Numbered from the stretch's first letter, positions 1 to 9,242 are shown. The stretch is 64,000 nucleotides of DNA from Gillisella taibaishanensis (GCF_001938985.1 NZ_MKIN01000027.1:124001-188000); one strand, 5' to 3'. Numbers and translations are program-made. Notes: generated by a model from the sequence alone, not told the origin.

Positions 1-805
1 CGTGCACGGCGAGCCATTGGATTACAAGCGAATCGGCATTCTTCTGGTGGACAACGTCGTCCTCCCTGCCCTGCCAGATGGAAATTCGCGGCCATTGCTG
101 GCCTTCGGGCGCCGCCTGAAACACCAGTTGAGCCCATTCCTCCGGGGTCTTGGTAGTGCCGCTATGCATGAGACCCAGCGCGTTCATGGCGTCGCGCGCG
201 CCACCAACGGGAAGACCAGCCACGACAGCACCGGCACTAAACACCTCCGGATAGGCGGCCAGCGCCGCCGCCGTCAACGCGCCACCGGCGGAGAGGCCCA
301 TGATGAAAACCCGGTTCGCGTCCAGGCTATGGGCCTCGACCATGGCGTCGATCATCTGGCGCACCGAGCCGGTCTCGCCACGGTCGCGTGCCACAGCACT
401 CGGGCGGAACCAGTTGAAGCAGCCATTCGGATTGTTGGAACTGCGCTGTTCGGGATAGAGCAGCGCGAAACCGTGTTGACCGGCCAACCGGCTCCAGCCG
501 CTGCCTTCATCGAATTCCTGGGCGGTCTGGCCGCAACCATGCAGCACAACGACCAGCGGCGCACCGGCTTCCAGGCCCGGCGGCACGTAGCACATCATTC
601 GGAGATGCCCGGGATTGCTGCCAAAGCTCGTAACCTCGGCTAGAGGAGCGGGCGCGGCGCGACGGGCTTTCGACACGGAGGCCTTCGGAGGCGTGGAGGA
701 CTTGGTAGCAGGAGCAGCGCCGTCAATCAGCTCGACAAAGGCCTTCTGCAGCTTTTTCTGCCGACGGACCACGGCGGCCATCGACTTTGGAACATTCAAT
801 CGCAT
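1..805 (-). CDS. PHB depolymerase family esterase (LpqC-like), partial at the window edge
   Basis: The reading frame runs off the left edge, so 268 codons of the N-terminal part are visible. The protein is an alpha/beta hydrolase of the extracellular PHB-depolymerase/feruloyl-esterase type. An oxyanion-region motif VVLHGCGQT is followed by the nucleophile elbow GLSAGG and, near the visible end, the acidic-residue region GREDDVV; the catalytic His lies beyond the window. The first 50 residues are basic and Ala/Pro-rich with no clear signal peptide, so the location is uncertain. The ATG at 805 is the first start in frame. Substrate (polyhydroxyalkanoate, aryl ester or other) cannot be told from the sequence. 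Confidence 0.85.
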   Translation of the reverse strand, partial: MRLNVPKSMAAVVRRQKKLQKAFVELIDGAAPATKSSTPPKASVSKARRAAPAPLAEVTSFGSNPGHLRMMCYVPPGLEAGAPLVVVLHGCGQTAQEFDEGSGWSRLAGQHGFALLYPEQRSSNNPNGCFNWFRPSAVARDRGETGSVRQMIDAMVEAHSLDANRVFIMGLSAGGALTAAALAAYPEVFSAGAVVAGLPVGGARDAMNALGLMHSGTTKTPEEWAQLVFQAAPEGQQWPRISIWQGREDDVVHQKNADSLVIQWLAVH

Positions 806-1344
806 TTCATCTGCCTTCCTGACGGCTGCATTCTCTCGTCTGCTTCGCAAGCCGCCAAATGTCTCGGCCCTCACTTTTGTTCATCATTATTTTCGGATCG
901 TACCAGACATCTCCCGATACGACCCAGGGATCAACGAAAAGCATATTGCTGCACTGCATCCAATATAAGGCATTGCTGCGGTTTAATCGATAGCCAGGGA
1001 CGCCGAGCCTTGGCTTGAAGAGCCCATAGAATCCCTTAAGTCGGAAATATCGCTTCAAAAACAAAAGACTGACAGAAGAAGATTTTTATATGCATTGCAC
1101 AACGGATCTAGCTCTTCAACCTGCGACCGCCTCCCAAACCTGCCGCCAATCCGGCAATTCTGCAGCAGTTTATAAGTGTTGCAGCATGTTATGTGCATTT
1201 GGTTAAGCGCCAAGAAGACCAATGTCTTAGAGGACACCAATGCAAACAGTCTGGCGCCCATGAAAAAGAGAAAGCCAGCCACTCATGGAGAGAGGCTGGC
1301 TTTCAAACTTAAAGCTAGCTGCAAGAGCAAGCCTTTGAAAAATC
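806..1344. other. Intergenic region of about 540 bp
   Basis: Between the esterase start and the tRNA gene. It is less GC-rich than its surroundings. Apart from the terminator hairpin at 1262-1303 I see no supported gene. It should carry the esterase promoter. Confidence 0.4.
1262..1303 (-). terminator. Rho-independent terminator downstream of tRNA-Pro
   Basis: A perfect 10-bp inverted repeat, AAAGCCAGCC (1271-1280) and GGCTGGCTTT (1294-1303), is followed on the minus strand by CTCTTTTTC. Position and polarity fit termination of the tRNA-Pro transcript. Confidence 0.85.
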
Positions 1345-1418
<74 letters not shown>

Positions 1419-1687
1419 TCAAGCTCCTAAGAGCAAGATGCGTATAGGTTTTCCGCCTTTGGCGCGCAAGCGAAAAATGCGGCAGGAAAAATAAAAATCG
1501 GAACAAGAAGACGCCAAATGCAGGCGATAGGGCAGAAAGTCCACGAATGTCCCGCTTTGTTCATCCAGAATGGTAGAACCCAATGGCGCAGCTAACCACA
1601 TAGGATGGAAGCCCGTTAGCCTCCACGCGGAACCGACCGGTTGGGTATGACAAGCTGGACACCACCAAAGGAGGAATTGTTGAGCAG

Positions 1688-2200
1688 ATGAAGACAGTCC
1701 AGCCACTCATTCTGACCGCACACATCGCCCCGCAGGATCTTGAACCGTTCGAGCGCCTGCGACAGGAGCATTTTCCATCCGATCGCAACTTTCTAAGCGC
1801 GCATCTCACGATGTTTCATCGGCTACCGGGGGAATATACCAGCCGCATCGTCGAGATCATCGAAGATGTCGGTCAGAGAAATGAACCTATTGCCGTGGAG
1901 GTCTCCAGCGTCCGCCATCTCGGCAACGGCGTCGCCTATTCCATCGAAAGCCCGCAATTCCTGGCCGTCCATGCCGAGCTGCGAGCGGCATTCATGCCGT
2001 GGCTGGGCGGGCAGGACATGCAGAAGTGGCGGCCGCATATCACGGTCCAGAATAAGGTTTCGCGTCAGACGGCTGATGCGCTTCACCGAAGGCTTGTCGC
2101 CGATTTCCAACCCGTCCTCATCAACATCATAGGGCTGGATCTCTGGCGCTACCTTGGCGGCCCCTGGGAGCACAAGACGACGACGCTGTTGCGGGCTTAG
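1688..2200 (+). CDS. 2'-5' RNA ligase family (2H phosphoesterase) protein
   Basis: A 170-residue protein with the two His-x-Thr-x motifs that define the 2H phosphoesterase superfamily: HLTM near residue 39 and HITV near residue 117. These histidines form the active site for 2',3'-cyclic or 2',5'-phosphodiester chemistry. The closest named family is RNA 2',3'-cyclic phosphodiesterase (ThpR)/LigT, but this branch is annotated only at family level. An AAAGGAGG ribosome-binding site precedes the ATG by about 12 bases. It stands alone between tRNA-Pro and a secreted unknown. Physiological substrate is unknown. Confidence 0.85.
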   Translation: MKTVQPLILTAHIAPQDLEPFERLRQEHFPSDRNFLSAHLTMFHRLPGEYTSRIVEIIEDVGQRNEPIAVEVSSVRHLGNGVAYSIESPQFLAVHAELRAAFMPWLGGQDMQKWRPHITVQNKVSRQTADALHRRLVADFQPVLINIIGLDLWRYLGGPWEHKTTTLLRA

Positions 2201-2419
2201 AGTCACTGACCTGATCTATCGCGGTCAATCGCGTTCGCCGCCGTTCCAACAGCTTCCTCGCTATCAGGCTTCAGTCAAAAGGCCTCGCGGCACGTCAGCA
2301 AAATCTCGCCCTTATCTGCGAAGTCAGTATGCTGCCATTGACGCTGCTGCGAACACCACTATTTCGCATAAATTGCGTCGTCTCATGTATTTGCGTGCAA
2401 TCTCCGACAAGGGTTTTGA

Positions 2420-3181
2420 ATGTCTGTTTCAATCCGCGTTTTTGCCATTGCGACCGCTTTTGCCGTTTCTTCAGTTCAGGCATCTGCCGAATTGCCGATT
2501 CATGCGCAAACATATCTGAACCAGAGCATCCATAAGCTCGATACCATTGCTCGTATTCGTCGCGCGGAAGGCAGCCTCCCAACACTAGCAGACGCGAGGG
2601 ATGCGAAAGTTTTGGAAGCGCTATGGGATCGCAAAGCAATTCTCGGCAATGGGCCCTATCGCTCGACAGATGTGCCAATTCTTCTCGACATATTCGAGAA
2701 GGAAAATGCAGTGTTCAAGACATATATGCTTTTCTCGTCCGATCCGCAAAAGCTGCCGCAAACCGATCAAAATGCGGCTTTCTTCCAAAACGAGATATCT
2801 CGTTCTTCGGCGTTTCTACTCACCGTCTGTTCCTCCGCCGTTGAAGCGCTGGCGGATTTTGTTGCCCAGTTGAAACCCAGCGAGTTCAATGATGCAAGAC
2901 GACAGGGACTGCAACAGACTCGACTGGGAATTCAAGAGTTCGTCAGCAGCGCAGTGATAATGATGCGCAGCCCCGCGCTTCGGGCAGAAAACCGCGTAAT
3001 AATTGCTGATGCTTTGCAGGAAAATGCAAAACAGTTGGCGGCGACCATGTCGATTGTGGATCGCCAAGCGCTGGCGGCGATCGCGTCAACTGTTACGACG
3101 CCAGAGATAGCGCCGCAGCTGAGGTCGTTTACCGCGGCGATGCAGAGTACCGATTGCGTTGGCCTGTGCCTCATCCCGTAA
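2420..3181 (+). CDS. Hypothetical secreted protein
   Basis: A 253-residue protein that I do not recognise. The N-terminus (MSVSIRVFAIATAFAVSSVQASA) looks like a Sec signal peptide with cleavage after ASA near residue 23, so the mature protein is probably periplasmic. The rest is soluble and helix-rich, with no cysteine cluster or catalytic motif I can name. An AAGGG sequence lies 6 bases before the ATG. Codon use is slightly less GC-rich than the neighbouring housekeeping genes. Confidence 0.65.
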   Translation: MSVSIRVFAIATAFAVSSVQASAELPIHAQTYLNQSIHKLDTIARIRRAEGSLPTLADARDAKVLEALWDRKAILGNGPYRSTDVPILLDIFEKENAVFKTYMLFSSDPQKLPQTDQNAAFFQNEISRSSAFLLTVCSSAVEALADFVAQLKPSEFNDARRQGLQQTRLGIQEFVSSAVIMMRSPALRAENRVIIADALQENAKQLAATMSIVDRQALAAIASTVTTPEIAPQLRSFTAAMQSTDCVGLCLIP

Positions 3182-3327
3182 GACCGTCCGCACAGCGCCG
3201 GCGGTTCTGATGGTGTCCGAGGCCGGAATGGATCGTGCAGACGCCAGATTCTAGGGATCTCCGAAGGTATTGAACCTTGGCTCGTCTCTCGCGCTCCGAT
3301 CGAGAGCCAAGGCAAGACTTTACCCGT

Positions 3328-4812
3328 CTATAAGCCAACATTTGCCATGTAGGTTTCCAGAACCGCGTCTTGGCCCGCCGAGACGATTGCTCCGATGTAG
3401 CCGTCCGGACGCACCAGCACCCGATCGCCAGTCGCAACGCCGTAGGTGGCGTGGAATTGTCCGGCTTCATCGATCAGGTCACCGCGCTCACCGAATGTGT
3501 GCACGTGTAAGCCCGGCCGGGCGCTTATGGGCGCGGCCTCGTGGGTAAGGAGTGTCCAGTGGGATCCTTTGAATAAATCGAACAACCGATGCTGCTGTCC
3601 GGCAGTGCCTCGGATCAACGCGTCGGGCGCACGGTCGCCAGCGAACACTTCACCCTGCCGTTCCGGCGATTCCACCGCGAGTGGCGATAGCGGATAACCA
3701 ATGTCGAGCTGTTGAACGCTGCGACCGCGTCGCATCACGCCTCGCTTCATCGCATCGAGCAGATCGGTCGCAAGACCAAGCATGGCTTGCGCTACAGGTC
3801 TGCGTTCAGCCTCATAGGTATCGAGCAGGTCCACCGGCGCACCGCGTATCGCTGCAGCCAGCTTCCAGCCAAGATTATAGGCGTCTTGAACACTGGTGTT
3901 GAGACCCTGGCCGCCTGTTGGGGGATGGATATGTGCGGCATCTCCAACAAGAAACACGCGGCCGACACGATAACGATCGGCAAGCCGGGCGTTCATCGAA
4001 AAGGCCGAAGCCCATGATACCGCGTGCACGAGAAGATCATCCCGGCCAGTCCGCCCCCGCAGCAATGCAGTCAGCCCGTTTGCCGTGAGGTCGATGTCAC
4101 CCTCAAGCGGGATCGGCCCTTGAAGCTGGAAGAGGTCAGTTCCCGCCAAGGGGCATACTGAGATCTGCCGCCCCATGTCTCCCTCGCCAAAGCGGTGCCA
4201 GACGTCACGCGAGAAACCGGACAAGGTCACGTCGGCAACGAGGGCACGCACGCCCAGTGTTTTGCCTGGAAAGCCGACATCCAGCGCATGACGGACGAAT
4301 GAACGGCCACCGTCGGCGCCAACCAGCCATCTCACATGGATCGTCTCTTCTCCTGCCTTCGTCGCGAGGCGTGCCGTCACCGCCTCGTCCTCTTGTTCAA
4401 AGCCTAGGAGTTCGCAGCCAAATTCCGGTCGATGACCAAGCTCGGCCAGCCGATCACGCATCACCCGCTCGGTCAGGAATTGCGGTACCATCAGCGGCAG
4501 GTGATACGGTTCGGCAGATGTTGCCGGCTCGACCTCGAATACGTTGGAATCGGTAAAGCTGCCGTCGACTGCATACTCACGCTGCATGGGGTAATAGCCG
4601 CCCGCTGCGACAATCCGGTCCAGAATACCGAGATCTTCGAAAATCTCCTGCGTGCGGGGCTGTATGCCCTTGCCGCGCGAACCACGAAAGGGGTCGTCCA
4701 ACTTCTCGATAAGCCTGAACGACACGCCCCGCCGAGCCAAATCAATCGCTAAGGTAAGACCGGCCGCGCCCGCACCGCAGATCAGAACGTCAGCATCGAA
4801 ATTATTTGTCAT
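3328..4812 (-). CDS. FAD-dependent aromatic monooxygenase (PheA/TfdB family)
   Basis: A 494-residue class A flavoprotein hydroxylase. The N-terminal Rossmann motif GAGAAG (residues 13-18) binds FAD, the DG-type motif GADGGRS lies in the middle, and GDAAHIHPPTGGQGLN near residue 285 is the second FAD-binding motif. A C-terminal thioredoxin-like region follows, as in phenol 2-monooxygenase and rifampicin/tetracycline-type hydroxylases. The start at 4812 is chosen because GGAG sits 8 bases upstream; upstream in-frame ATGs lie inside the palindromic operator. It is divergent from a MarR regulator, the usual arrangement for a phenolic- or drug-induced hydroxylase. The substrate cannot be predicted. 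Confidence 0.88.
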   Translation of the reverse strand: MTNNFDADVLICGAGAAGLTLAIDLARRGVSFRLIEKLDDPFRGSRGKGIQPRTQEIFEDLGILDRIVAAGGYYPMQREYAVDGSFTDSNVFEVEPATSAEPYHLPLMVPQFLTERVMRDRLAELGHRPEFGCELLGFEQEDEAVTARLATKAGEETIHVRWLVGADGGRSFVRHALDVGFPGKTLGVRALVADVTLSGFSRDVWHRFGEGDMGRQISVCPLAGTDLFQLQGPIPLEGDIDLTANGLTALLRGRTGRDDLLVHAVSWASAFSMNARLADRYRVGRVFLVGDAAHIHPPTGGQGLNTSVQDAYNLGWKLAAAIRGAPVDLLDTYEAERRPVAQAMLGLATDLLDAMKRGVMRRGRSVQQLDIGYPLSPLAVESPERQGEVFAGDRAPDALIRGTAGQQHRLFDLFKGSHWTLLTHEAAPISARPGLHVHTFGERGDLIDEAGQFHATYGVATGDRVLVRPDGYIGAIVSAGQDAVLETYMANVGL

Positions 4813-4823
4813 ATTGCTCTCCA

Positions 4824-4844
4824 TATGTGTATTATGCACACATA
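4824..4844. promoter_or_regulatory. Palindromic operator candidate between the monooxygenase and marR
   Basis: TATGTGT (4824-4830) and ACACATA (4838-4844) form a perfect 7-bp inverted repeat with a 7-base spacer, in the 63-bp divergent intergenic region, 12 bases upstream of the monooxygenase start. Position, symmetry and AT-richness fit a MarR dimer site that would control both genes. Binding itself is inferred. Confidence 0.65.
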
Positions 4845-4875
4845 CAGACGAGGCCATTGGGAGTCAAATAAATAC

Positions 4876-5346
4876 ATGCAAAATACACTTACATCATCAA
4901 TGCTGCGTGAGCTGCACAGTGCGCTGATCGATATCGTCAGCGTCATGAACCGCCCGCAACGCGACGAAACGATGGTTCGCGAGGCCGGAATTTCGCTTGA
5001 TCGCGCCTTGTTCCCACTGTTGGTCATGGTGGAACGCTTGGGTCCGATCGGCATCGTGGACCTTGCCGATCGCGTTGGACGCGACCACACAACTGTGAGC
5101 CGGCAGGTCTCCAAGCTTGAGGCCCTTGGCTTTGTCGAGCGCAAACCCAGCGCAACGGATGGACGGGCGCGCGAAGCAACGATCACGCCCAACGGACAGG
5201 CACTGACTGAGAAAATCGATGTGGCGCGCGAGGCGATGGCGCGCTCCATCTTTGCAGACTGGCCGGAACAGGATGTTGTCGAGCTGATCCGGCTGATGCG
5301 GCGCTTCGCCGATGCCGTACAGGATGATGCGCTCGATAAGGGCTGA
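4876..5346 (+). CDS. MarR family transcriptional regulator
   Basis: A 156-residue winged-helix regulator. The recognition region around LADRVGRDHTTVSRQVSKLE and the wing with DGRAREATIT are typical of MarR. MarR proteins usually repress a divergent enzyme or efflux gene and release DNA when a phenolic ligand binds; here the divergent flavin monooxygenase is the obvious target. The start at the ATG at 4876 is preferred to a farther in-frame ATG (4825) that overlaps the palindrome. A GGGAG lies 14 bases upstream, a loose match, so the start is not certain. Confidence 0.9.
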   Translation: MQNTLTSSMLRELHSALIDIVSVMNRPQRDETMVREAGISLDRALFPLLVMVERLGPIGIVDLADRVGRDHTTVSRQVSKLEALGFVERKPSATDGRAREATITPNGQALTEKIDVAREAMARSIFADWPEQDVVELIRLMRRFADAVQDDALDKG

Positions 5347-5385
5347 TGTTATCCGTTGAAATAACAAGCGGTTTGATACCAGCAA

Positions 5386-5412
5386 GGCCTGCAAGCATGT
5401 TACCTGCAGGCC
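5386..5412 (+). terminator. Hairpin downstream of marR
   Basis: GGCCTGCA (5386-5393) and TGCAGGCC (5405-5412) form a perfect 8-bp stem with an 11-base loop, 40 bases after the marR stop. No T-run follows, so it may act as a weak terminator or a 3' stabilising structure. Confidence 0.4.
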
Positions 5413-5606
5413 AGACGGCAAAGCGTGACCACCACGGTTTCGAGCCTGACTAAATGATATGGCGCCCGCGCCGATGGCAGTCTGGCGGCCCGAGCCAAAC
5501 CACCTGGCGTATGCAGGTCGTGCCCTGCGCTGCTATTCGTCAATTAAGTGCTCATCGGCTGGAACCAAACGTTAACCGTGGCGTTATCGGCCGCGGAGAA
5601 CATGAC

Positions 5607-5882
5607 ATGACAATAGACAAACACTTCCAGCGGCCGGTCGCACTTATCATTGCCGGAACCACCCACATGGTCAGCTCAATTCGGGAAGCCGCCTGGCTTC
5701 TGGCGGATCAATGGCCAGATTTTTCCTGCGAATATTTTCGGCGCGCGCTCTCCGCCTGTGCGGCCGCGCTTGAAGGACGCCGCTCAGCGTCCTATGCAAG
5801 GCGCGCTTTGATCCTTGCGGCACACCGGGCCAATCTGGCGATCACGGATAACCGCGAGCCGAACCTGATTGCCGCTCAATAA
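5607..5882 (+). CDS. DUF982 domain-containing protein
   Basis: A 91-residue protein made of a single DUF982 domain, a small family largely confined to rhizobia and their relatives, with no known function. The core pattern is present: a central segment with Ala-rich helices and a conserved W around residues 30-40, then CxxAL and RRALILAAHRA. The start at 5607 is supported by GGAGA 8 bases upstream; an ATG at 5602 is followed at once by a stop. A bidirectional terminator follows the stop. Confidence 0.8.
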   Translation: MTIDKHFQRPVALIIAGTTHMVSSIREAAWLLADQWPDFSCEYFRRALSACAAALEGRRSASYARRALILAAHRANLAITDNREPNLIAAQ

Positions 5883-5912
5883 CACGCTCGAACGACCAAT
5901 CCAGATTTCGAT

Positions 5913-5949
5913 AAAAAACGATGAAGCCGGACATATCTGCCCGGCTTTT
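5913..5949. terminator. Bidirectional terminator between DUF982 gene and merR
   Basis: AAGCCGG (5924-5930) and CCGGCTT (5941-5947) form a 7-bp stem with a 10-base loop. A T-run follows on the plus strand and an A-run (5913-5918) precedes it, so it can stop the DUF982 transcript and the merR transcript that converge here. Confidence 0.75.
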
Positions 5950-5977
5950 CAACGTTTACGGGTCGCTCATGATATAA

Positions 5978-6508
5978 CTAGCGGACCTGATCCAATAGTC
6001 GCTTGCATTCCAGCAGATCGAACAAGGTCTCCTGCAGCAGGGCGCGATCTTCCTTATTGACTGAACTTTTTCCGGCTGAGATGTCGAGGGTGCCATCATC
6101 GCTGCCGCCGAAGTTGAAAAAGCGGCTGGCGGTGCGCGATTTGGCGTGGCCGACGACCTGATCGTCATCAGTCCCTAGTTTCGGATCGTCATTGCTGGAC
6201 TGGCCGGCGGCGACGAGAGCTTCCATCGTGGCGAGGTCGCCTGAGGCAACCGCCATCACAAACTTGTTGCCATTGGTCTTCAGCAGCTTCTGTACGCCCT
6301 TGATCGTATAACCATGATCATAGAGCAGATGCCGGATGCCCTTCAGCAATTCGACGTCATCAGGCCGATAATAGCGCCGGCCGCCGCCGCGCTTCAGCGG
6401 CTTGATTTGCGGAAATCGGGTTTCCCAGAAGCGCAGCACATGTTGGGGAAGATCCAGATCGTCGGCTACTTCGCTGATCGTACGGAAAGCATCAGGGCTC
6501 TTATCCAC
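5978..6508 (-). CDS. MerR family transcriptional regulator
   Basis: A 176-residue MerR-type protein with an N-terminal winged helix: TISEVADDLDLPQHVLRFWE is the helix-turn-helix and RRYYRPDDVELLKGIRHLLY the wing. The C-terminal half lacks a cysteine metal site, so it is not a classical metal sensor. It is the last gene of the conserved alphaproteobacterial plsX-fabH-ihfA-merR order. The GTG at 6508 is chosen because GGAG lies 6 bases upstream; an in-frame ATG at 6520 is an alternative adding four residues. Its targets are unknown. Confidence 0.88.
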   Translation of the reverse strand: MDKSPDAFRTISEVADDLDLPQHVLRFWETRFPQIKPLKRGGGRRYYRPDDVELLKGIRHLLYDHGYTIKGVQKLLKTNGNKFVMAVASGDLATMEALVAAGQSSNDDPKLGTDDDQVVGHAKSRTASRFFNFGGSDDGTLDISAGKSSVNKEDRALLQETLFDLLECKRLLDQVR

Positions 6509-6555
6509 TGCGGACTCCATCTTCTCGCGATAAACCAGATCACTCGTTGCGTATA

Positions 6556-6595
6556 GAGCATCGGCCCAAAAGTGGGAACCGGTTTTCGGATACGT
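6556..6595. repeat. Rhizobial intergenic repeat, copy 1
   Basis: Contains the 15-mer AGTGGGAACCGGTTT (6571-6585), which recurs exactly in inverted orientation at 15298-15312 and with two changes at 13923-13937. All three copies lie between genes. The core is partly palindromic (AACCGGTT). Confidence 0.6.
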
Positions 6596-6743
6596 CCAAT
6601 GCGAAAACAAAAAACGGTAGCAGGATGTAGATTCCGTTTCTTCGGCTCGGCGCTCTCGCAAAGGCGGCAGCTACTAAATCGCCGTCACCAAACCGGCACA
6701 AGGTTGCCGGGAGTTACTGCCTGTCTGCGGAAATTTGCGTCCG

Positions 6744-7082
6744 TCAACTCGCGGGATTGGCGGGTTTCTGCTTGGCCTTACGGGCAAGATGCGAGCGCAG
6801 AATACGCTGCTTCAGAACGTTGGACGCCTTGAAGGTCATGACCTTGCGCGGAGAAATCGGGACTTCCTCGCCCGTCTTCGGGTTCCGGCCGATCCGCTCG
6901 TTCTTCGAGCGGACCTGGAAGGTGGCAAAAGACGAAAGCTTGACCATTTCGCCGCGCACGATGGCGTTGCAGATCTCATCGATCACGGTTTCAACGAGTT
7001 CGGCCGACTCGGTGCGGGATAGACCGACCTTGCGGAAAACCGATTCAGCCAAATCCGCCCGCGTTACCGTTTTGCCAGCCAT
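6744..7082 (-). CDS. ihfA: Integration host factor subunit alpha
   Basis: A 112-residue HU/IHF-family DNA-bending protein. The start MAGKTVTRADLAESVF, the central GEMVKLSSFATF strand and the beta-arm sequence GRNPKTGEEVPI with its Pro are diagnostic for IHF alpha. It pairs with IHF beta, encoded elsewhere, and bends DNA at promoters, recombination sites and origins. The ATG at 7082 fits the family length; two further ATGs in frame upstream would add six residues. It lies between fabH and merR, the standard alphaproteobacterial position. Confidence 0.95.
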   Translation of the reverse strand: MAGKTVTRADLAESVFRKVGLSRTESAELVETVIDEICNAIVRGEMVKLSSFATFQVRSKNERIGRNPKTGEEVPISPRKVMTFKASNVLKQRILRSHLARKAKQKPANPAS

Positions 7083-7182
7083 AGCAACCCCGTCCATCAT
7101 CAGTTCTAAGTTATTATACTAAGAAGACTATTGCGATGAACGCTTTCGGTCAAGCGCCGTTAACAACTTGTTTTTGCGAGAA

Positions 7183-8154
7183 CTACCAGCGCAACAGCAC
7201 CGCGCCCCAGGTAAAGCCGCCGCCCATCGCCTCGAGCAGGACGAGATCACCCTTTTTGATGCGCCCGTCAGCAACCGCGACGGACAAAGCCAGCGGAATA
7301 GAGGCAGCTGAAGTGTTGCCGTGCTGGTCGACGGTGATAACGACTTTTTCGAGCGGAATGGCGAGCTTTTTGGCGGCGCCGTCGATGATGCGACGGTTGG
7401 CCTGATGGGGAACGAGCCAGTCAACATCCTCAGCGGTCAGGCCTGAGGCAGCAAAGGATTGCTCGATGACATCGGTGATCATGCCAACGGCATATTTGAA
7501 GACTTCGCGGCCTTCCATGCGCAGATGACCGACAGTTCCGGTCGTCGAAGGCCCGCCGTCGACATAGAGCTTGTCCTTGTGCGAACCGTCCGAGCGCAAA
7601 TGCGCGGTCAGAACGCCGCGAACCGCATTTACGCCTTGTTCCTCGGAGGCTTCGAGCACGATAGCACCGGCGCCGTCGCCGAACAGCACGCAGGTGGTGC
7701 GATCCTCCCAGTCGAGAATCCGCGAGAAGGTTTCCGCGCCGATGACAAGCACCCGCTTTGCAAGCCCGCCGCGAATATAGGCATCCGCCGTGGTGATCGC
7801 ATAGACGAAGCCGGTACAAACGGCCTGCACATCGAACGCAAAGCCGTGGGTCATGCCAAGCCGAGCCTGGATATTCACCGCCGTTGAGGGAAAAGTATTG
7901 TCCGGGGTAGAGGTGGCACAGACGATCATGTCGATATCATCAGCGGTGATACCGGCTGCCTCGAGCGCCTTCTTGGCAGCTTCGGCACCGAGCGAGGCTG
8001 TGGTTTCCCCCTCACCCGCTATGTAACGCTGGCGAATACCGGTGCGCTGAACGATCCACTCGTCCGACGTATCGACCATCGTTTCCATTTCGCGGTTGGT
8101 CACCACCCGTTTGGGCAAGGCCGAACCAATGCCGCGAACAACTGAACGAATCAT
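7183..8154 (-). CDS. fabH: 3-oxoacyl-[acyl-carrier-protein] synthase III (KAS III)
   Basis: A 323-residue condensing enzyme that starts fatty acid synthesis by joining acetyl-CoA with malonyl-ACP. The catalytic triad is visible: Cys in AVCTGF, His in VPHQANRRI and Asn in HGNTSAAS. The start MIRSVVRG at 8154 has AAAGAGA 4-5 bases upstream and gives the usual family length; the longer frame would overlap plsX. The gene begins 20 bases after the plsX stop, so the two are cotranscribed and link acyl-phosphate and fatty acid initiation. Confidence 0.96.
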   Translation of the reverse strand: MIRSVVRGIGSALPKRVVTNREMETMVDTSDEWIVQRTGIRQRYIAGEGETTASLGAEAAKKALEAAGITADDIDMIVCATSTPDNTFPSTAVNIQARLGMTHGFAFDVQAVCTGFVYAITTADAYIRGGLAKRVLVIGAETFSRILDWEDRTTCVLFGDGAGAIVLEASEEQGVNAVRGVLTAHLRSDGSHKDKLYVDGGPSTTGTVGHLRMEGREVFKYAVGMITDVIEQSFAASGLTAEDVDWLVPHQANRRIIDGAAKKLAIPLEKVVITVDQHGNTSAASIPLALSVAVADGRIKKGDLVLLEAMGGGFTWGAVLLRW

Positions 8155-8174
8155 GTTTCTCTTTGTCCTGTCCG

Positions 8175-9242
8175 TCACGCCGCTTCCGGGCCTGCGCTGG
8201 GAGACCCATTGCGCGCGGCCAAGGGATAGCGTGCGTGATAAAGTTTCAAATCGTTTTCAATCTTCTTGGTTAGACCGTTGCGCGCCATGTCGTAGCCCAC
8301 TTCGATCGCCGCCGCGTAACCTTCAGCATCAGTACCGCCATGGCTCTTGATGACGATGCCGTTCAGGCCCAGAAACACGCCGCCGTTGACCTTGCGCGGA
8401 TCCATCTTCTCCTTCAGGGCATCGAAGGCGCCCTTGGCAAAGAAATAACCGATCTTCGACATCAGGCTGCGCGACATCGCGGCCCTGAGATAGGTCGCGA
8501 TCTGGCGCGCCGTGCCTTCCGCTGCCTTCAGCGCGATATTGCCGGTAAAGCCTTCCGTCACCACGACGTCGACAGTACCCTTGCCGAGATCGTCGCCTTC
8601 GACGAAGCCGGCATAGTTCAGATAGTCCAGCCCTGCCTCACGCAGCATGCGGCCGGCCTCGCGCACTTCCTCCTGGCCCTTGATTTCCTCGGTGCCGACA
8701 TTCAACAGGCCGATCAGCGGACGATCAATCTGGAATAAAGCCCGGGCCATAGCGCCGCCCATGACGGCGAAATCGAGCAGCTGTTGCGCATCGGCACCAA
8801 TGGTCGCGCCGATATCGAGTACGATGCTCTCGCCTTTCAGCGTCGGCCAGATGCCGGCAATCGCCGGACGCTCGACATTGGCCATGGTGCGCAGGCAGAA
8901 TTTCGCCATGGCCATTAGCGCGCCCGTATTGCCAGCGGACACGACCACGTCAGCCTCGCCGGTCTTTACCGCCTCGATGGAGCGCCACATGCTCGACACG
9001 TAGCGGCCGCGCCGCAGCGCCTGGCTGGGCTTTTCGTCCATGCTGATCGCGACTTCGCAATCGTGGAGTACGGATTTTTCCTTCAGCTTGGGGAAGCGGG
9101 CAAGCAAGGGCTCGCATTTGTCCCGCTGGCCAAACAGAATGAATGTAATCTCCGGATGGCGTTCCAGGGCCCGTGCGGCTCCGGGGATGACGACTTCGGG
9201 ACCGAAATCGCCTCCCATGACGTCGAGAGAAATTTTGACCAC
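8175..9242 (-). CDS. plsX: Phosphate acyltransferase PlsX
   Basis: A 355-residue enzyme that converts acyl-ACP to acyl-phosphate for phospholipid synthesis. The N-terminal ISLDVMGGDFGP motif and the internal SAGNTGALM, IGATIGADAQQ and EGFTGNIALKA segments are family signatures. The GTG at 9242 is chosen because AAGGGA lies 8 bases upstream and family members start just before the DVMGGD motif; the first ATG would add 24 non-homologous residues. First gene of the plsX-fabH-ihfA-merR run. Confidence 0.95.
   Translation of the reverse strand: MVKISLDVMGGDFGPEVVIPGAARALERHPEITFILFGQRDKCEPLLARFPKLKEKSVLHDCEVAISMDEKPSQALRRGRYVSSMWRSIEAVKTGEADVVVSAGNTGALMAMAKFCLRTMANVERPAIAGIWPTLKGESIVLDIGATIGADAQQLLDFAVMGGAMARALFQIDRPLIGLLNVGTEEIKGQEEVREAGRMLREAGLDYLNYAGFVEGDDLGKGTVDVVVTEGFTGNIALKAAEGTARQIATYLRAAMSRSLMSKIGYFFAKGAFDALKEKMDPRKVNGGVFLGLNGIVIKSHGGTDAEGYAAAIEVGYDMARNGLTKKIENDLKLYHARYPLAARNGSPSAGPEAA

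Noticed and set aside
807..1064. An 85-residue minus-strand frame just upstream of the esterase
   Set aside because: No ribosome-binding site and no recognisable family; it ends two bases before the esterase start and is more likely leader sequence. Kept in mind but not supported.
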